NCBI RefSeq assembly: GCF_963975345.1
Contig: NZ_CAXBGE010000001.1
Span: 186,001-250,000, forward strand
Direction of reading: 5' to 3'
Length of the DNA stretch: 64,000 nucleotides
DNA from: Maricaulis sp963975345
GTDB lineage: Bacteria > Pseudomonadota > Alphaproteobacteria > Caulobacterales > Maricaulaceae
Shown here: positions 17,235 to 26,575 of the stretch, piece by piece
Layout of the letters: the number at the start of each line of letters is the position of its first letter
How positions within the stretch are numbered: position 1 is the stretch's first letter
Program-made: the position numbers and the translations under genes
Notes under the pieces: model-generated
The model's input: only the letters and a program-made list of their open reading frames with translations
Databases searched by the model: none
What the model was told of the DNA's origin: nothing

Positions 17235-17525
17235 TCAGGCGCTAACAATGCCCAGGATGTCGGATTCTTTCATGATGATCAGCTCGGTGCCGTCGAGGGT
17301 GACCTCGGTGCCGGACCATTTGCCGAACAGGATGCGATCGCCGGTTTTGACGTCGAGGGCACGGACAGAGCCGTCTTCCTTGATCGCGCCGGTGCCCACG
17401 GAGACGATTTCGCCTTCCTGGGGTTTTTCCTTGGCGGTGTCGGGGATGATGATCCCGCCTTTGGAGGTGGATTGTTCTTCGAGGCGTTTTACGAGAACGC
17501 GGTCGTGCAGAGGACGAAAGCTCAT
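17235..17525 (-). CDS. groES: Co-chaperonin GroES
   Basis: 96 residues starting MSFRPLHDRVLVKRLEEQ, with the mobile loop (STKGGIIIPDTAKEKP pattern, about residues 19-35) that docks on GroEL, and the GTEVTLDG roof segment. The start has a TTGGAG ribosome-binding site. It caps the GroEL ring. It is first in the groES-groEL operon, behind a promoter and CIRCE element. Confidence 0.98.
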   Translation of the reverse strand: MSFRPLHDRVLVKRLEEQSTSKGGIIIPDTAKEKPQEGEIVSVGTGAIKEDGSVRALDVKTGDRILFGKWSGTEVTLDGTELIIMKESDILGIVSA

Positions 17526-17579
17526 CTTGGTGTATCTCCAACAAGAGGACAGAAATCAAAAAGCAGCTCGGTCATGAGC

Positions 17580-17606
17580 TTGGCACTCACGACCATCGAC
17601 TGCTAA
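17580..17606 (-). promoter_or_regulatory. CIRCE element (HrcA operator) upstream of groES
   Basis: TTGGCACTC-N9-GACTGCTAA matches the CIRCE consensus TTAGCACTC-N9-GAGTGCTAA with one change in each arm and the exact 9-base spacer. It lies between the promoter and the groES start, where HrcA would block transcription. Confidence 0.88.
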
Positions 17607-17614
17607 CAGAGGGG

Positions 17615-17643
17615 CAGATAAGCAGTGCGACAGGCGGCGTCAA
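17615..17643 (-). promoter_or_regulatory. Promoter for groES-groEL
   Basis: On the minus strand TTGACG (17638-17643) and TATCTG (17615-17620) are 17 bases apart and directly precede the CIRCE element. Confidence 0.6.
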
Positions 17644-17797
17644 GGGCGGTGATGTGCGCTGATCACGGGAAATTTCGTGCCGGGTTCGGGTCTGGTCATT
17701 TTGCGTTCATCGCGCGATTGATATCGCTCGTCTGCCCTGCCTGTGTTAATGAACGCCCTGATGGTCCTAGCGACCGCACAATCGAGAGGTCGAACCG

Positions 17798-18469
17798 ATG
17801 AAGATCCGTACTGCGCTGATGACTACCCTGGCTGCACTGGCCATGACGGCCTGCACCACCACCGACCCCTATACCGGCGAAGTCCGCCCCAATTACACTG
17901 GACGCGGCGCGCTGATCGGCGCGGCCGCTGGCGCTGCGCTCGGCTATCTCACCAATACATCCGACAGCCAGGAAGGCCGGACCAATGCCCTGATCGGCGC
18001 CGGTATTGGCGGTCTCGCCGGAGCCGGGATCGGCAATTACATGGATCGCCAGGAAACCGCGATGCGCGAAGCCCTGTCCGACAGTGGCGTCGGCGTTCGC
18101 CGCCAGGGCAATGATCTGCTTTTGATCATGCCGGGCGATGTCACCTTCGACACCAATTCCTCGTCGATCAAATCGGACTTCTACCACATCCTCAACGATG
18201 CGGCCGAAGTGCTGAACCGCTATCCCGCCACCTATGTCGATGTGGTTGGTCATGCCGACTCAACCGGCGCCGATGCCTATAACCAGACCCTGTCCGAGCA
18301 GCGGGCCTCGTCGGTCGGCAGCTATCTGATTTCCCAGGGCGTGCTGCGCGACCGTTTCTACATCGCCGGCATGGGCGAGCGTTCGCCGATCGCCAGCAAT
18401 GACACCTCCGACGGGCGCGCCCGCAACCGGCGCGTGGAAATCCTGATCCGTCCGCACACCGTTTCCTGA
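17798..18469 (+). CDS. OmpA-family lipoprotein with glycine-zipper segment (YiaD-like)
   Basis: 223 residues. The lipobox LAMTAC makes Cys19 the lipidated residue. Next come glycine-zipper stretches (LIGAAAGAALG and LIGAGIGGLAGAGIG, about 38-80), then a C-terminal OmpA/peptidoglycan-binding domain with VDVVGHADSTG and NQTLSEQRASSV near residues 147-170 and RNRRVEI at the end. The protein should tie the outer membrane to peptidoglycan. It is monocistronic, with a strong terminator 25 bases after the stop. No tol-pal neighbours are present, so it is not Pal itself. Confidence 0.9.
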   Translation: MKIRTALMTTLAALAMTACTTTDPYTGEVRPNYTGRGALIGAAAGAALGYLTNTSDSQEGRTNALIGAGIGGLAGAGIGNYMDRQETAMREALSDSGVGVRRQGNDLLLIMPGDVTFDTNSSSIKSDFYHILNDAAEVLNRYPATYVDVVGHADSTGADAYNQTLSEQRASSVGSYLISQGVLRDRFYIAGMGERSPIASNDTSDGRARNRRVEILIRPHTVS

Positions 18470-18493
18470 TAGCGGACTCCACTGAATTGATCG

Positions 18494-18523
18494 AAGCGGC
18501 CCACCCTGGTGGGCCGCTTTTTT
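18494..18523 (+). terminator. Rho-independent terminator after the OmpA-family gene
   Basis: A perfect 12-base-pair stem (18494-18505 with 18508-18519) with a 2-base loop is followed by a run of T residues. Confidence 0.9.
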
Positions 18524-18653
18524 CATGTTCGCGGGCAGGCGCGACGCTGCGGGTTTACCTTCATTAACCAAACGACAACCGGTGCGGGATCAGCTTAGCG
18601 TTACGTATTGCTACCGATTCGTTTTCGGCAATCCGGGTTCAACAAGGCTGCCC

Positions 18654-19859
18654 ATGCCCCGCGCTTCAGATATTCTCATCCTGCTGACCTATGTGATGAT
18701 CGCCGTCGTCGCAGCGATCGGCTTTGAATATTTCGGCCTGATGTCGACCTCGACGGCCTGGATGATGGGCGCCATCGTCTTCATCGTGGCGGGCATGGCG
18801 CATTCGGCTGCGGCCCATGCGCATGAACGCCGCACCACGGAAGAAGAAATCCGCGGTCTCAAATCGGCCAATCTCGCTCTGGCTGAAGAATTCGAGGCCG
18901 CCCAGCGCCGCCTTGATGAGATCACCGACGAGCTGCGCTGCGAAGCGGTTGAACGCGATAATGCCTTTGTGCATGAAGTCAAAGTGCTGGAGGATTTGGT
19001 GCGCCGGGTCGGCGAACCTATCCCGGACCGGGCCGGCCATGCGGTCGAGACCAGCGGCAAGGCGGTCAGCATCGATGTCATCCGCGAAGCGCTGCAGGCC
19101 AATCGCGTCGACCTCTACCTGCAGCCCATCGTCACCCTGCCGCAGCGCCGGATCATGTTCTATGAAAGTTTCACCCGGCTGCGCGATGCGGCGGGACGTG
19201 TGCTGGCACCGAGCGTTTTCATCGAGGCCGCCGAGCGTGCGGGTTTGATGACCGAAGTCGATAATCTTCTGCTGTTCCGTTGCGTCCAGATCCTGCGTCG
19301 GCTGACGCAGCAGGATCGCCGTGTCGGGATTTTCTGCAATGTCTCGCCCAATTCGCTGGCCGATGAGAGCTTCTTCCCGTCCTTCCTCGACTTTATCCGC
19401 CAGAATAATGACCTGGCCGGCGCCTTGATCTTCGAAATCCCGCAGCGCGCTTTTATCGAACGCAATGCCATCGCAGCGCGCAACATGTCGCGCATGGTCG
19501 ATTTCGGCTTCCGTTTCTCGGTCGATCAGGTCACCGATGTCGATCTCGATCTGAATGAGATGCAGCGGGCCGGTGTGCGCTTCGTCAAGATCGCCGGCGG
19601 ACGCCTGCTCGATGCCGTCAATAATCTGGAATCGATCGCCGGTCTCGAAGCCGGATCCATCGCACACGAAGATATGGCCGGCGTGTTCGCCCGGCACGGG
19701 ATTGATCTGATCGTCGACAAGATCGAGACCGAAGCGACCGTCGTCGAAGTGCTCGAGCTCGACGTTGCCTTTGGCCAAGGCCATTTGTTCGGCGAGCCGC
19801 GTCCAGTGCGTGACGAGGCGCTCGATGAAGCCGGCAATGTCATCCGGATGGCTGGCTAA
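18654..19859 (+). CDS. tipF: TipF-like protein: membrane anchor, coiled coil, degenerate EAL domain
   Basis: 401 residues from the ATG at 18654; the upstream in-frame extension codes no sensible protein and would overlap the terminator. Two membrane spans (about 5-24 and 31-50) are followed by a coiled coil (about 57-120) and an EAL-type domain (about 140-390). The signature position reads ESF (YESFTRL, Glu171) instead of EAL, and downstream metal-site motifs are poorly kept. This layout matches Caulobacter TipF, a c-di-GMP-binding factor for polar flagellum assembly rather than an active phosphodiesterase. Nearby CheY and CheZ fit a motility role. A general degenerate-EAL effector is the alternative. 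Confidence 0.8.
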   Translation: MPRASDILILLTYVMIAVVAAIGFEYFGLMSTSTAWMMGAIVFIVAGMAHSAAAHAHERRTTEEEIRGLKSANLALAEEFEAAQRRLDEITDELRCEAVERDNAFVHEVKVLEDLVRRVGEPIPDRAGHAVETSGKAVSIDVIREALQANRVDLYLQPIVTLPQRRIMFYESFTRLRDAAGRVLAPSVFIEAAERAGLMTEVDNLLLFRCVQILRRLTQQDRRVGIFCNVSPNSLADESFFPSFLDFIRQNNDLAGALIFEIPQRAFIERNAIAARNMSRMVDFGFRFSVDQVTDVDLDLNEMQRAGVRFVKIAGGRLLDAVNNLESIAGLEAGSIAHEDMAGVFARHGIDLIVDKIETEATVVEVLELDVAFGQGHLFGEPRPVRDEALDEAGNVIRMAG

Positions 19860-19900
19860 CGGCGATTGACCCGGCGCAGCGACGCTGCTTCAACGCCTGC

Positions 19901-20773
19901 ATGACCCAGACTGTATCCCCGTCCCAACCCGCCAATCTGTCCCGGCTTCGTGACCGCTATGACGTCCTGTATTGCGATGTCTGGGGCGTGATCCGCGATG
20001 GCCGAAGCCTTCTGCCAGCCGCTGTCGATGCGCTGGCCAGGTTTCGCCAGTCCGGCGGCTTTGTCTGTCTCGTCTCCAATTCGCCGCAACGCGCGCGCGG
20101 ACTGGCCGCCATGCTCGACCAGATGGGCATGCCGGCGGGCAGTGTTGATGCGATGGTCACGTCCGGCGATGCGATCCATGCCGAATTGGCCCTGCGCGCT
20201 CCTGGCCGCGCCCTGCGGATCGGGCCGGATGGCGATGATGACCTCTATGACGGGTTGGAGATCGAATTTACCGGCATCGAGGACGCACAATTCATCAGTT
20301 GCACTGGGCCTGACGATTACTGGAACGGCAAGCCGGAAGATTATCGCGCAGTGCTGGAGACGGCGCTGGCGCGCGATCTCGATCTGGTCTGCGCCAATCC
20401 CGACATTATCGTCCAGTCCGGTGATCGTCTGATCTATTGCGCCGGTGCCATCGCGCGTCTCTACACAGCGATGGGTGGGCGCAGCGTCGTCGCCGGTAAG
20501 CCGCATCGCCCGATCTACGCGCTGGCGCGGACCAAGGTGGAAGCATCGGGCAGGGCGTTCGATCCGAAACGGGTGCTGGCGATTGGCGACGGGCCTGAAA
20601 CCGATATCGCCGGGGCATTACGGGCTGGTGTTGATGCGCTGTTTATCGCCGAGGGCATCCATGGCGCAGATATGAATAGCGACAGCCCCGATTTCGAGGC
20701 TGTCGCTGACATTCTGGGGAATTATGACGTCACCGCGCGCTGGTGGGCGCCCAAGCTGGTCTGGTCTGATTAG
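19901..20773 (+). CDS. HAD-superfamily class IIA hydrolase (TIGR01459 type)
   Basis: 290 residues. The HAD motif I is YCDVWGVIRDG (about 24-34), with the class IIA pattern DxWG in place of DxDGT; motif II is LVSNSPQ (about 57-63), and the C-terminal motif is VLAIGDGPETDIAGALRAGV (about 226-245). These are cytoplasmic phosphatases of the NagD/PGP branch acting on small sugar or nucleotide phosphates. The actual substrate is not known. It overlaps the end of the convergent cheZ gene by four bases. Confidence 0.85.
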   Translation: MTQTVSPSQPANLSRLRDRYDVLYCDVWGVIRDGRSLLPAAVDALARFRQSGGFVCLVSNSPQRARGLAAMLDQMGMPAGSVDAMVTSGDAIHAELALRAPGRALRIGPDGDDDLYDGLEIEFTGIEDAQFISCTGPDDYWNGKPEDYRAVLETALARDLDLVCANPDIIVQSGDRLIYCAGAIARLYTAMGGRSVVAGKPHRPIYALARTKVEASGRAFDPKRVLAIGDGPETDIAGALRAGVDALFIAEGIHGADMNSDSPDFEAVADILGNYDVTARWWAPKLVWSD

Positions 20774-21468
20774 TCGAACAGCGAGTCGATCGAGTTCTGG
20801 TCCAGATCATTGACCGGCGGCGCATCCATCGTCGCGAACATCGCGTCGATATCGTCCTGGCTGGTTTCCGGGCCGCCCATCGCCGGGCCGTTGAGCAATT
20901 GCTCGCGGGCACGCTTTTCCTGGGCCGTCTCTTCGTGCGGAGCATGGTCGGCATCACGCACGCCCATCACTTCGGCGAAGTGGGCAACGCGCTCTTCGAC
21001 ATGGCGCAGGCTGTTGACGACTTTCGAGACGCGCTGACCGGCGAGATCCTGGAAACTGCAGGCCTCAATAATGGTCATCATGCGTGCTTCGACATTGGCC
21101 CGATAAGCGTCAAAATCCTGTTCATCATCACACAACACATCCTCGGCCGCCGACATGATCGTCTCGGTGGCTTTCTCGGTGTCCCCAACCACGGCCTCAA
21201 GTTCGGCTCCGGCGGTGGGAATGCGCTGGGTCTTGATATCATTGGGTCGCAATGCCGCAATCTCGTCCCGCGTGCGCGAGATATAATCGGCAATATAATT
21301 GAATTCCTGGCAGATCGACTGGTCGAGGGAGCTGAAAAACAGCTTCATCGTATCCGTCAGCTGGTGGGCCAGCTTCAAAACTTCCATGATCTGCGCACCT
21401 TGCAGATCGCTGGCCTTCAACGAGGCGAGCGAGCTGCGGACTTGCGCGGCAACATTAGCGGCGGGCAT
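20770..21468 (-). CDS. cheZ: CheZ-type protein phosphatase
   Basis: 232 residues from the ATG at 21468, which has a near-perfect AAGGAGG ribosome-binding site; a start 9 codons upstream is less likely. The CheZ active-site segment is ACSFQDLAGQRVSKVV, with Asp141 and Gln145 as the catalytic acid and amide. A long helical hairpin surrounds it. The C-terminal tail SIDSLFD and the repeated DDIDAMF are like the CheY-docking helix of CheZ. It would dephosphorylate CheY-P in the cytoplasm. A cheY-like gene sits 52 bases upstream on the same strand, so they probably form one transcript. Confidence 0.88.
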   Translation of the reverse strand: MPAANVAAQVRSSLASLKASDLQGAQIMEVLKLAHQLTDTMKLFFSSLDQSICQEFNYIADYISRTRDEIAALRPNDIKTQRIPTAGAELEAVVGDTEKATETIMSAAEDVLCDDEQDFDAYRANVEARMMTIIEACSFQDLAGQRVSKVVNSLRHVEERVAHFAEVMGVRDADHAPHEETAQEKRAREQLLNGPAMGGPETSQDDIDAMFATMDAPPVNDLDQNSIDSLFD

Positions 21469-21519
21469 GGGGCCCTCCTTGCTTAGCAGGTTCAAACAAC
21501 GGGTCGTCCAGGGTTCAGC

Positions 21520-21906
21520 CTAGAAGTCACCCAAAACGGCGGACATCTTTGATTTGAGAGTGCCAGCATTGAAGGGTTTCACGATGTAGTTGTTCACACC
21601 GGCTCGTTTCGCCGCGACAACATTCTCGGTCTTCGATTCTGCGGTCACCATGATGAAGGGTGTTGCTTTCATGCCCTCATCAGCGCGAACCTTCTGCAGA
21701 AGCTCGTAGCCGGTCATCGGTTCCATGTTCCAGTCAGAGATGACCAGTCCATATTTGTTTTCCTGCATCTTCGCGAAGGCTTCGCCTCCATCGGACGCAT
21801 CGTCCACATTCTCGAAGCCAATCTGCTTGAGCAGGTTGCGTATGATTCTGATCATGGTTTTGTAGTCATCCACAACCAGGATCGACATTGTCATATCGAC
21901 AGCCAT
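21520..21906 (-). CDS. cheY: CheY-type single-domain response regulator
   Basis: 128 residues from the ATG at 21906, which follows a GGAG ribosome-binding site. Receiver-domain residues are complete: acidic pair Asp13-Asp14, phosphoacceptor Asp58 (LVISDWNMEP), Thr88, and Lys110 in YIVKPFN. There is no output domain. The WNMEPMTG wording is that of flagellar-motor CheY proteins. Its partner phosphatase CheZ follows immediately. No kinase or receptor genes are in the window. Confidence 0.92.
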   Translation of the reverse strand: MAVDMTMSILVVDDYKTMIRIIRNLLKQIGFENVDDASDGGEAFAKMQENKYGLVISDWNMEPMTGYELLQKVRADEGMKATPFIMVTAESKTENVVAAKRAGVNNYIVKPFNAGTLKSKMSAVLGDF

Positions 21907-22025
21907 GCTAAGTCTCCATCCACTCGGCGCGTTTCCTGGGACAGCTTGTTCCGCTGTCTTCATCGATGACCCTAGACAATTGCAGATAAAAATCGGTTAA
22001 AGCGGGCAAAGAGACGGAGAGACTC

Positions 22026-22469
22026 ATGGCCGAAAATGATGGAATTGCCTTGGAGGACATGCGAATCGGACAATCGGCAGAAGCAGCGCGAGTCGTTGAA
22101 GAAGCCGATTTGGACCAGTTTGCGCAGGTTTCCGGTGATTATAACCCGGTCCACATGGACGAAGTTTACGCCCGATCGACCCCGTTTCGGGGCCGGATTG
22201 TCCATGGCGCGCTCGTCGCATCCCACATCTCCGGCGTGCTCGGCAATCAGCTGCCAGGACCTGGCGCGATCTTTTTGGCCCTGAATATGCGCTTTTTCCA
22301 GCCGGTCCGGATTGGCGATGAAGTGCTGACCCGCGTCACGGTCAAGGACATCGATATCAAGGCGCGGCGCCTGATTATGGATTGCGTCTGCACGGTGGAG
22401 GGCAAGGTCGCGATGCAGGCCGAAGCTGAAGTCATGGTGCGCAAGCGCCGCCGCAAACCGGTTGAATAA
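22026..22469 (+). CDS. MaoC-family (R)-specific enoyl-CoA hydratase (PhaJ-like)
   Basis: 147 residues, one hot-dog domain. The hydratase motif SGDYNPVHMDEVYA (about 36-49) supplies the catalytic Asp and His, and FRGRIVHGALVAS follows as in PhaJ. It would hydrate trans-2-enoyl-CoA to (R)-3-hydroxyacyl-CoA, linking beta-oxidation to polyhydroxyalkanoate or other pathways. No PHA synthase is in the window. The gap to ribF is only six bases, which suggests cotranscription without a functional link. Confidence 0.85.
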   Translation: MAENDGIALEDMRIGQSAEAARVVEEADLDQFAQVSGDYNPVHMDEVYARSTPFRGRIVHGALVASHISGVLGNQLPGPGAIFLALNMRFFQPVRIGDEVLTRVTVKDIDIKARRLIMDCVCTVEGKVAMQAEAEVMVRKRRRKPVE

Positions 22470-22475
22470 ATTTTG

Positions 22476-23420
22476 ATGCAGGTTTTTCACGGATATGACG
22501 GGCTGAAATCCAGTGCGCGCGGCGCCGTTATCGCGCTGGGGAATTTCGACGGTGTCCATATAGGCCACCGGGCGGTGCTCGATCTGGCGCGCTCGCTGGC
22601 TTGTGAAGCCGGAGCCCTGCTTGGCGTTGCCCTGTTCGATCCGCATCCACGCCGCTATTTCGCACCTGAGGCGCGTTCCTTTCGCCTGATGAGTCCGGCG
22701 CGGCGCAATGCGACGCTGGCCGCTTTGGGCGTGGCGCAGCTGCACGTGCTCGAATTTGATCAGGCGATGGCGCAGATGACACCGGAGGGTTTCGTCCAAA
22801 CCGTCCTCGCTGACGGGCTCGGCATTGCCGGCATCGTCACCGGCGCCGATTTCCGTTTCGGGGCCGGCCGTACTGGCTCAACGCTGGAGCTGGCGCAATT
22901 ATGTGAGGCGCGCGGCATCCGTTCGGCCTTCGCCGAGCTGGAGGGCAATGGCGCCGACAAAGTGTCCTCGACCCGCATCCGCCAGGCGATTCATGACGGC
23001 AATATGCGCGCCGCCGCTGAACTGCTCGGCGCTCGCTGGGTCGTCGATGGCATTGTCGTGCAGGGCAATCAGCGCGGCCGGACGATCGGTTTCCCGACTG
23101 CAAATCTCAACATGGGCGATTATGTCCGCCCGGCCTATGGCGTTTATGCGGTACTCGTTGGCATCGATGGAGAACCGGCTACGCGTCCCGCAGTGGCCAA
23201 TATCGGCAAACGGCCGACGGTCGACGGTGTCACCGAATTGCTCGAGGTTCACCTGCTCGATTTTGACGGTGACCTCTATGGCCGTGAGCTGGCGGTTGAA
23301 TTTCATGACCATTTGCGCGCCGAGCACCGTTTTGACGGCCTTGATGCGCTCAAGGCCCAAATCGCGCTCGATGCGGCCCAGGCGCGCGCGGTGCTGACGC
23401 ACGTGGCTGGACCGGCCTGA
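22476..23420 (+). CDS. ribF: Bifunctional riboflavin kinase / FAD synthetase
   Basis: 314 residues. I chose the ATG at 22476; a TTG lies one codon earlier. The N-terminal FAD-synthetase (nucleotidyltransferase) domain shows ALGNFDGVHIGHR (about 20-32), the GxFDGxHxGH motif, and VSSTRIR near residue 166. The C-terminal riboflavin kinase domain has RTIGFPTANL near 199 and the PAYGVYAV and VANIGKRPTV segments. It makes FMN and then FAD in the cytoplasm. In many proteobacteria ribF is followed by ileS and lspA, as here. Confidence 0.95.
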   Translation: MQVFHGYDGLKSSARGAVIALGNFDGVHIGHRAVLDLARSLACEAGALLGVALFDPHPRRYFAPEARSFRLMSPARRNATLAALGVAQLHVLEFDQAMAQMTPEGFVQTVLADGLGIAGIVTGADFRFGAGRTGSTLELAQLCEARGIRSAFAELEGNGADKVSSTRIRQAIHDGNMRAAAELLGARWVVDGIVVQGNQRGRTIGFPTANLNMGDYVRPAYGVYAVLVGIDGEPATRPAVANIGKRPTVDGVTELLEVHLLDFDGDLYGRELAVEFHDHLRAEHRFDGLDALKAQIALDAAQARAVLTHVAGPA

Positions 23421-23602
23421 CCGGCTCGGATATACGCGGAGCATGGTTTGTTCCCGATTGAACATATGCGACGCGGCGCTGGCGCCGGCGTCTTCTGTCC
23501 GGCGAATTAGCGGCCCGGGCCGCCGGGCTTGATCCAGGCGGTTCCGGGAGATTGTCTCGCCTCCAGAACCTTCCAAGATATTGACCGCAAGGACCCGATC
23601 CG

Positions 23603-26575
23603 ATGACGGATACGCCCGCCGATAACGGCACCGATACTGCTGATAGCCGCGATTATCGCCAGACCCTGTTTCTGCCCAAGACCGATTTCCCGATGCGCGC
23701 CGGCCTGCCGACGCAGGAGCCGCTCTGGCTCGAGCGCTGGGAGAAGCTGGGCATCTATCGCCGCCTGCGCGAACAGAGCCAGGACAAGACCCGTTTCGTG
23801 CTGCATGACGGCCCGCCCTATGCCAATGGCCACATCCATATCGGCACCGGGATGAACAAGATCCTCAAGGATTTCGTCGTGCGCTCGCGCCAGATGGCCG
23901 GCTTTGATGCGCCCTACCGTCCGGGCTGGGATTGTCATGGTCTGCCAATCGAATGGCAGATCGAGCAAGCCTACCGCGCCAAGGGCCGCAACAAGAATGA
24001 CGTGCCGACCAAGGAATTCCGCGCCGAATGCCGCGCCTATGCGGGCGAATGGATCGATACCCAGCGCGAGGAATTCAAGCGGCTCGGCGTCGCTGGCGAT
24101 TGGGACGATCCCTACACCACGATGGCGTTTGCGTCCGAAGCGGTGATCGTGCGCGAATTCCTCAATTTCGTGAAACAGGGCCTGGTCTATTGCGGCTCGG
24201 CGCCGGTGATGTGGTCGCCGGTCGAGCAGACCGCTCTGGCCGAGGCCGAAGTTGAGTATCACGACAAGGTTTCGACCACGATCTATGTCCGCTTTCCGGT
24301 GCGCGGTCTGCGCAAGGACGGTTCGGCGATCCCGCACCAGTGCATCGGCGCGCAAGTGGTCATCTGGACGACGACGCCCTGGACCATCCCGGCCAATCGG
24401 GCGATCTGCTATTCGCCTGACATCAGCTATGGCCTCTACAGGGTCACGGCGATGGGCGAGAGCGACTACAAGCCTTGGGCGATGCCGGGCGACACGCTGA
24501 TCGTCGCCGACAATCTGTGGGAAGAAACCGCGGCCGCCGCGAAGATCATCCATGCCGAACGGGTGATGACCGTCAATCCCGACGGCCTGGTCTGCGCCCA
24601 TCCGCTCGCCAATGCCGACAAATACTGGAGCTATGGCGTGCCGCTTCTGGCTGGCGAACACGTCACCGACGAGACCGGCACCGGCTTTGTCCATACCGCA
24701 CCGGGACACGGCGCCGAAGACTATGCCGCCTGGATGGCGCATCCCGAATGGCATGATCGCCAGACGCCGGTTCCGCAAACGGTCGGCGAGGATGGAGCGT
24801 TTTACGACACCATCCCGCTATTCGGCGGCCTGCACATCATCCGTGTTGACGGCAAAAAGCAGGGCCAGGACGGTCCCGCCAATAAGGCGGTGATGGATGC
24901 CCTGATCGCCCAGAACCGCCTGCTGGCGCGTGGTCGTCTGGAACATTCCTATCCGCATTCCTGGCGCTCGAAAGCACCGGTGATCTTCCGCAATACGCCG
25001 CAATGGTTCGTCGCTATCGACCGGCCGATGCAGGATGGGCGCTCCTTGCGTGAGGCCGCGCTGAAGGCGATCGGTGATACAGAGTGGACCCCCAAGGTCG
25101 CGGAAAACCGCATCCGCGCCATGGTCGAGGGACGGCCCGATTGGCTGGTCTCGCGCCAGCGCGCCTGGGGCGTACCGCTCACGATCTTCGTCGAGACGGC
25201 AACCCGCCGTGTCCTCAACGATCCCAAGGTCCATGCCCGCATCATCGCAGCGGTGGAAGCGGACGGGGCGGATGCCTGGTTCGAACGTCCCGCGGCGGAA
25301 TTCCTCGGTGAGGAATACTCGGCCGATGAATGGGAAAAAGTCACCGACATTCTCGATGTCTGGTTCGATAGTGGCTGCACCCATGCCTTCGCGCTGGAGC
25401 CGCGCCCGGATCTGAAATGGCCAGCCGATCTCTATCTGGAAGGCTCTGACCAGCATCGCGGCTGGTTTCAGTCCTCCTTGCTGGAAAGTTGCGGCACGCG
25501 CGGCCGTGCGCCCTATGACGCCGTGTTGACGCATGGCTTCGTGATGGCCGGCGATGGCCGCAAGATGTCGAAATCACTCGGCAATGTCGTCGCCCCTGAC
25601 GATGTCGCCAAGAAATATGGCGTCGAAATCCTGCGGCTGTGGGCGGCGGGCCAGGACTATACCGACGATCTGCGCATCTCCGACGAGATCCTCCAGACCA
25701 GCGTCGATGCCTATCGCAAGCTGCGCAATACAATGCGCTACGTCCTCGGTGCACTCGATGGTTTCGAGGCGTCAGAAGTCGTGGCGCATCATCAGATGCC
25801 ATCGCTGGAGCGCTGGGTTCTGCACCGCCTGCACGAGCTCGATGGCATCGTGCGCGAGGGCTATGCGGCCTACGACTTCAAGAAAGTCTATTCGGCGCTG
25901 TTCAATTTCTGCGTCGTTGATCTGTCGGCCTTCTATCTCGATGTCCGCAAGGATGCGCTGTATTGCGACAGGCCGGATGCGCTGCGCCGCCGCGCGGCCC
26001 GCACGGTGATGCATGAAGTGCTCGACCGGTTGACCGCATGGATGGCGCCGATCATGCCCTTCACCATGGAAGAGGTCTGGCTCGGCCTGCATCCATCAGA
26101 CACCGATAGTGTGCATTTGCGCGAATTCCCGCACACGCCAACCGATTGGCACGATGGTGCCCGCGCCGAACAATGGCAGACAATTCGTCGCCTGCGCCGT
26201 GTCGTCAACGGGGCGTTGGAAGTGGAACGCCGTGAAAAGCGGATTGGCTCCAGTCTTGAAGCCGCACCGCAAGTCTTCATCACCGACCCGGCCTATCGCG
26301 CGGCCCTGGCGGCCCAAGCCGATGGCGATGTCGATCAATATCTCGCCGAGATCGGCATCACCAGCCAAGCGAGCCTGATCGACGGGCCCGCGCCGGGCGA
26401 TGCCTTCCGTCTCGAGGACGTCGCCGATATCGGTGTTGTGCCGGGCCGCGCCGCGGGCACCAAATGTGCGCGCTCGTGGAAATACTCGACCGAAATTGGC
26501 AGCGACAGCCGCTATCCTGATCTCAGCCCGCGCGATGCCGATGCGGTCTCTGAGTGGGACAAGCGTCATGCTTGA
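23603..26575 (+). CDS. ileS: Isoleucine--tRNA ligase
   Basis: 990 residues, a class I synthetase of IleRS type. The HIGH signature is GHIHIG near residue 74 and KMSKS appears in RKMSKSLGNV near 654. The editing domain (CP1) has TTTPWTIPANRAI near residue 255 and the GTGFVHTAPGHGAEDY segment. The C-terminus ends after a KCARSWKY stretch with only one cysteine, so the zinc ribbon of some IleRS is not obvious. It charges and proofreads tRNA-Ile. The stop overlaps the lspA start by eight bases, a tight ribF-ileS-lspA order. Confidence 0.97.
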   Translation: MTDTPADNGTDTADSRDYRQTLFLPKTDFPMRAGLPTQEPLWLERWEKLGIYRRLREQSQDKTRFVLHDGPPYANGHIHIGTGMNKILKDFVVRSRQMAGFDAPYRPGWDCHGLPIEWQIEQAYRAKGRNKNDVPTKEFRAECRAYAGEWIDTQREEFKRLGVAGDWDDPYTTMAFASEAVIVREFLNFVKQGLVYCGSAPVMWSPVEQTALAEAEVEYHDKVSTTIYVRFPVRGLRKDGSAIPHQCIGAQVVIWTTTPWTIPANRAICYSPDISYGLYRVTAMGESDYKPWAMPGDTLIVADNLWEETAAAAKIIHAERVMTVNPDGLVCAHPLANADKYWSYGVPLLAGEHVTDETGTGFVHTAPGHGAEDYAAWMAHPEWHDRQTPVPQTVGEDGAFYDTIPLFGGLHIIRVDGKKQGQDGPANKAVMDALIAQNRLLARGRLEHSYPHSWRSKAPVIFRNTPQWFVAIDRPMQDGRSLREAALKAIGDTEWTPKVAENRIRAMVEGRPDWLVSRQRAWGVPLTIFVETATRRVLNDPKVHARIIAAVEADGADAWFERPAAEFLGEEYSADEWEKVTDILDVWFDSGCTHAFALEPRPDLKWPADLYLEGSDQHRGWFQSSLLESCGTRGRAPYDAVLTHGFVMAGDGRKMSKSLGNVVAPDDVAKKYGVEILRLWAAGQDYTDDLRISDEILQTSVDAYRKLRNTMRYVLGALDGFEASEVVAHHQMPSLERWVLHRLHELDGIVREGYAAYDFKKVYSALFNFCVVDLSAFYLDVRKDALYCDRPDALRRRAARTVMHEVLDRLTAWMAPIMPFTMEEVWLGLHPSDTDSVHLREFPHTPTDWHDGARAEQWQTIRRLRRVVNGALEVERREKRIGSSLEAAPQVFITDPAYRAALAAQADGDVDQYLAEIGITSQASLIDGPAPGDAFRLEDVADIGVVPGRAAGTKCARSWKYSTEIGSDSRYPDLSPRDADAVSEWDKRHA

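Noticed and set aside
23507..24778. Minus-strand open frame of 423 residues antisense to ileS
   Set aside because: ileS is certain; the antisense product has no recognisable feature.
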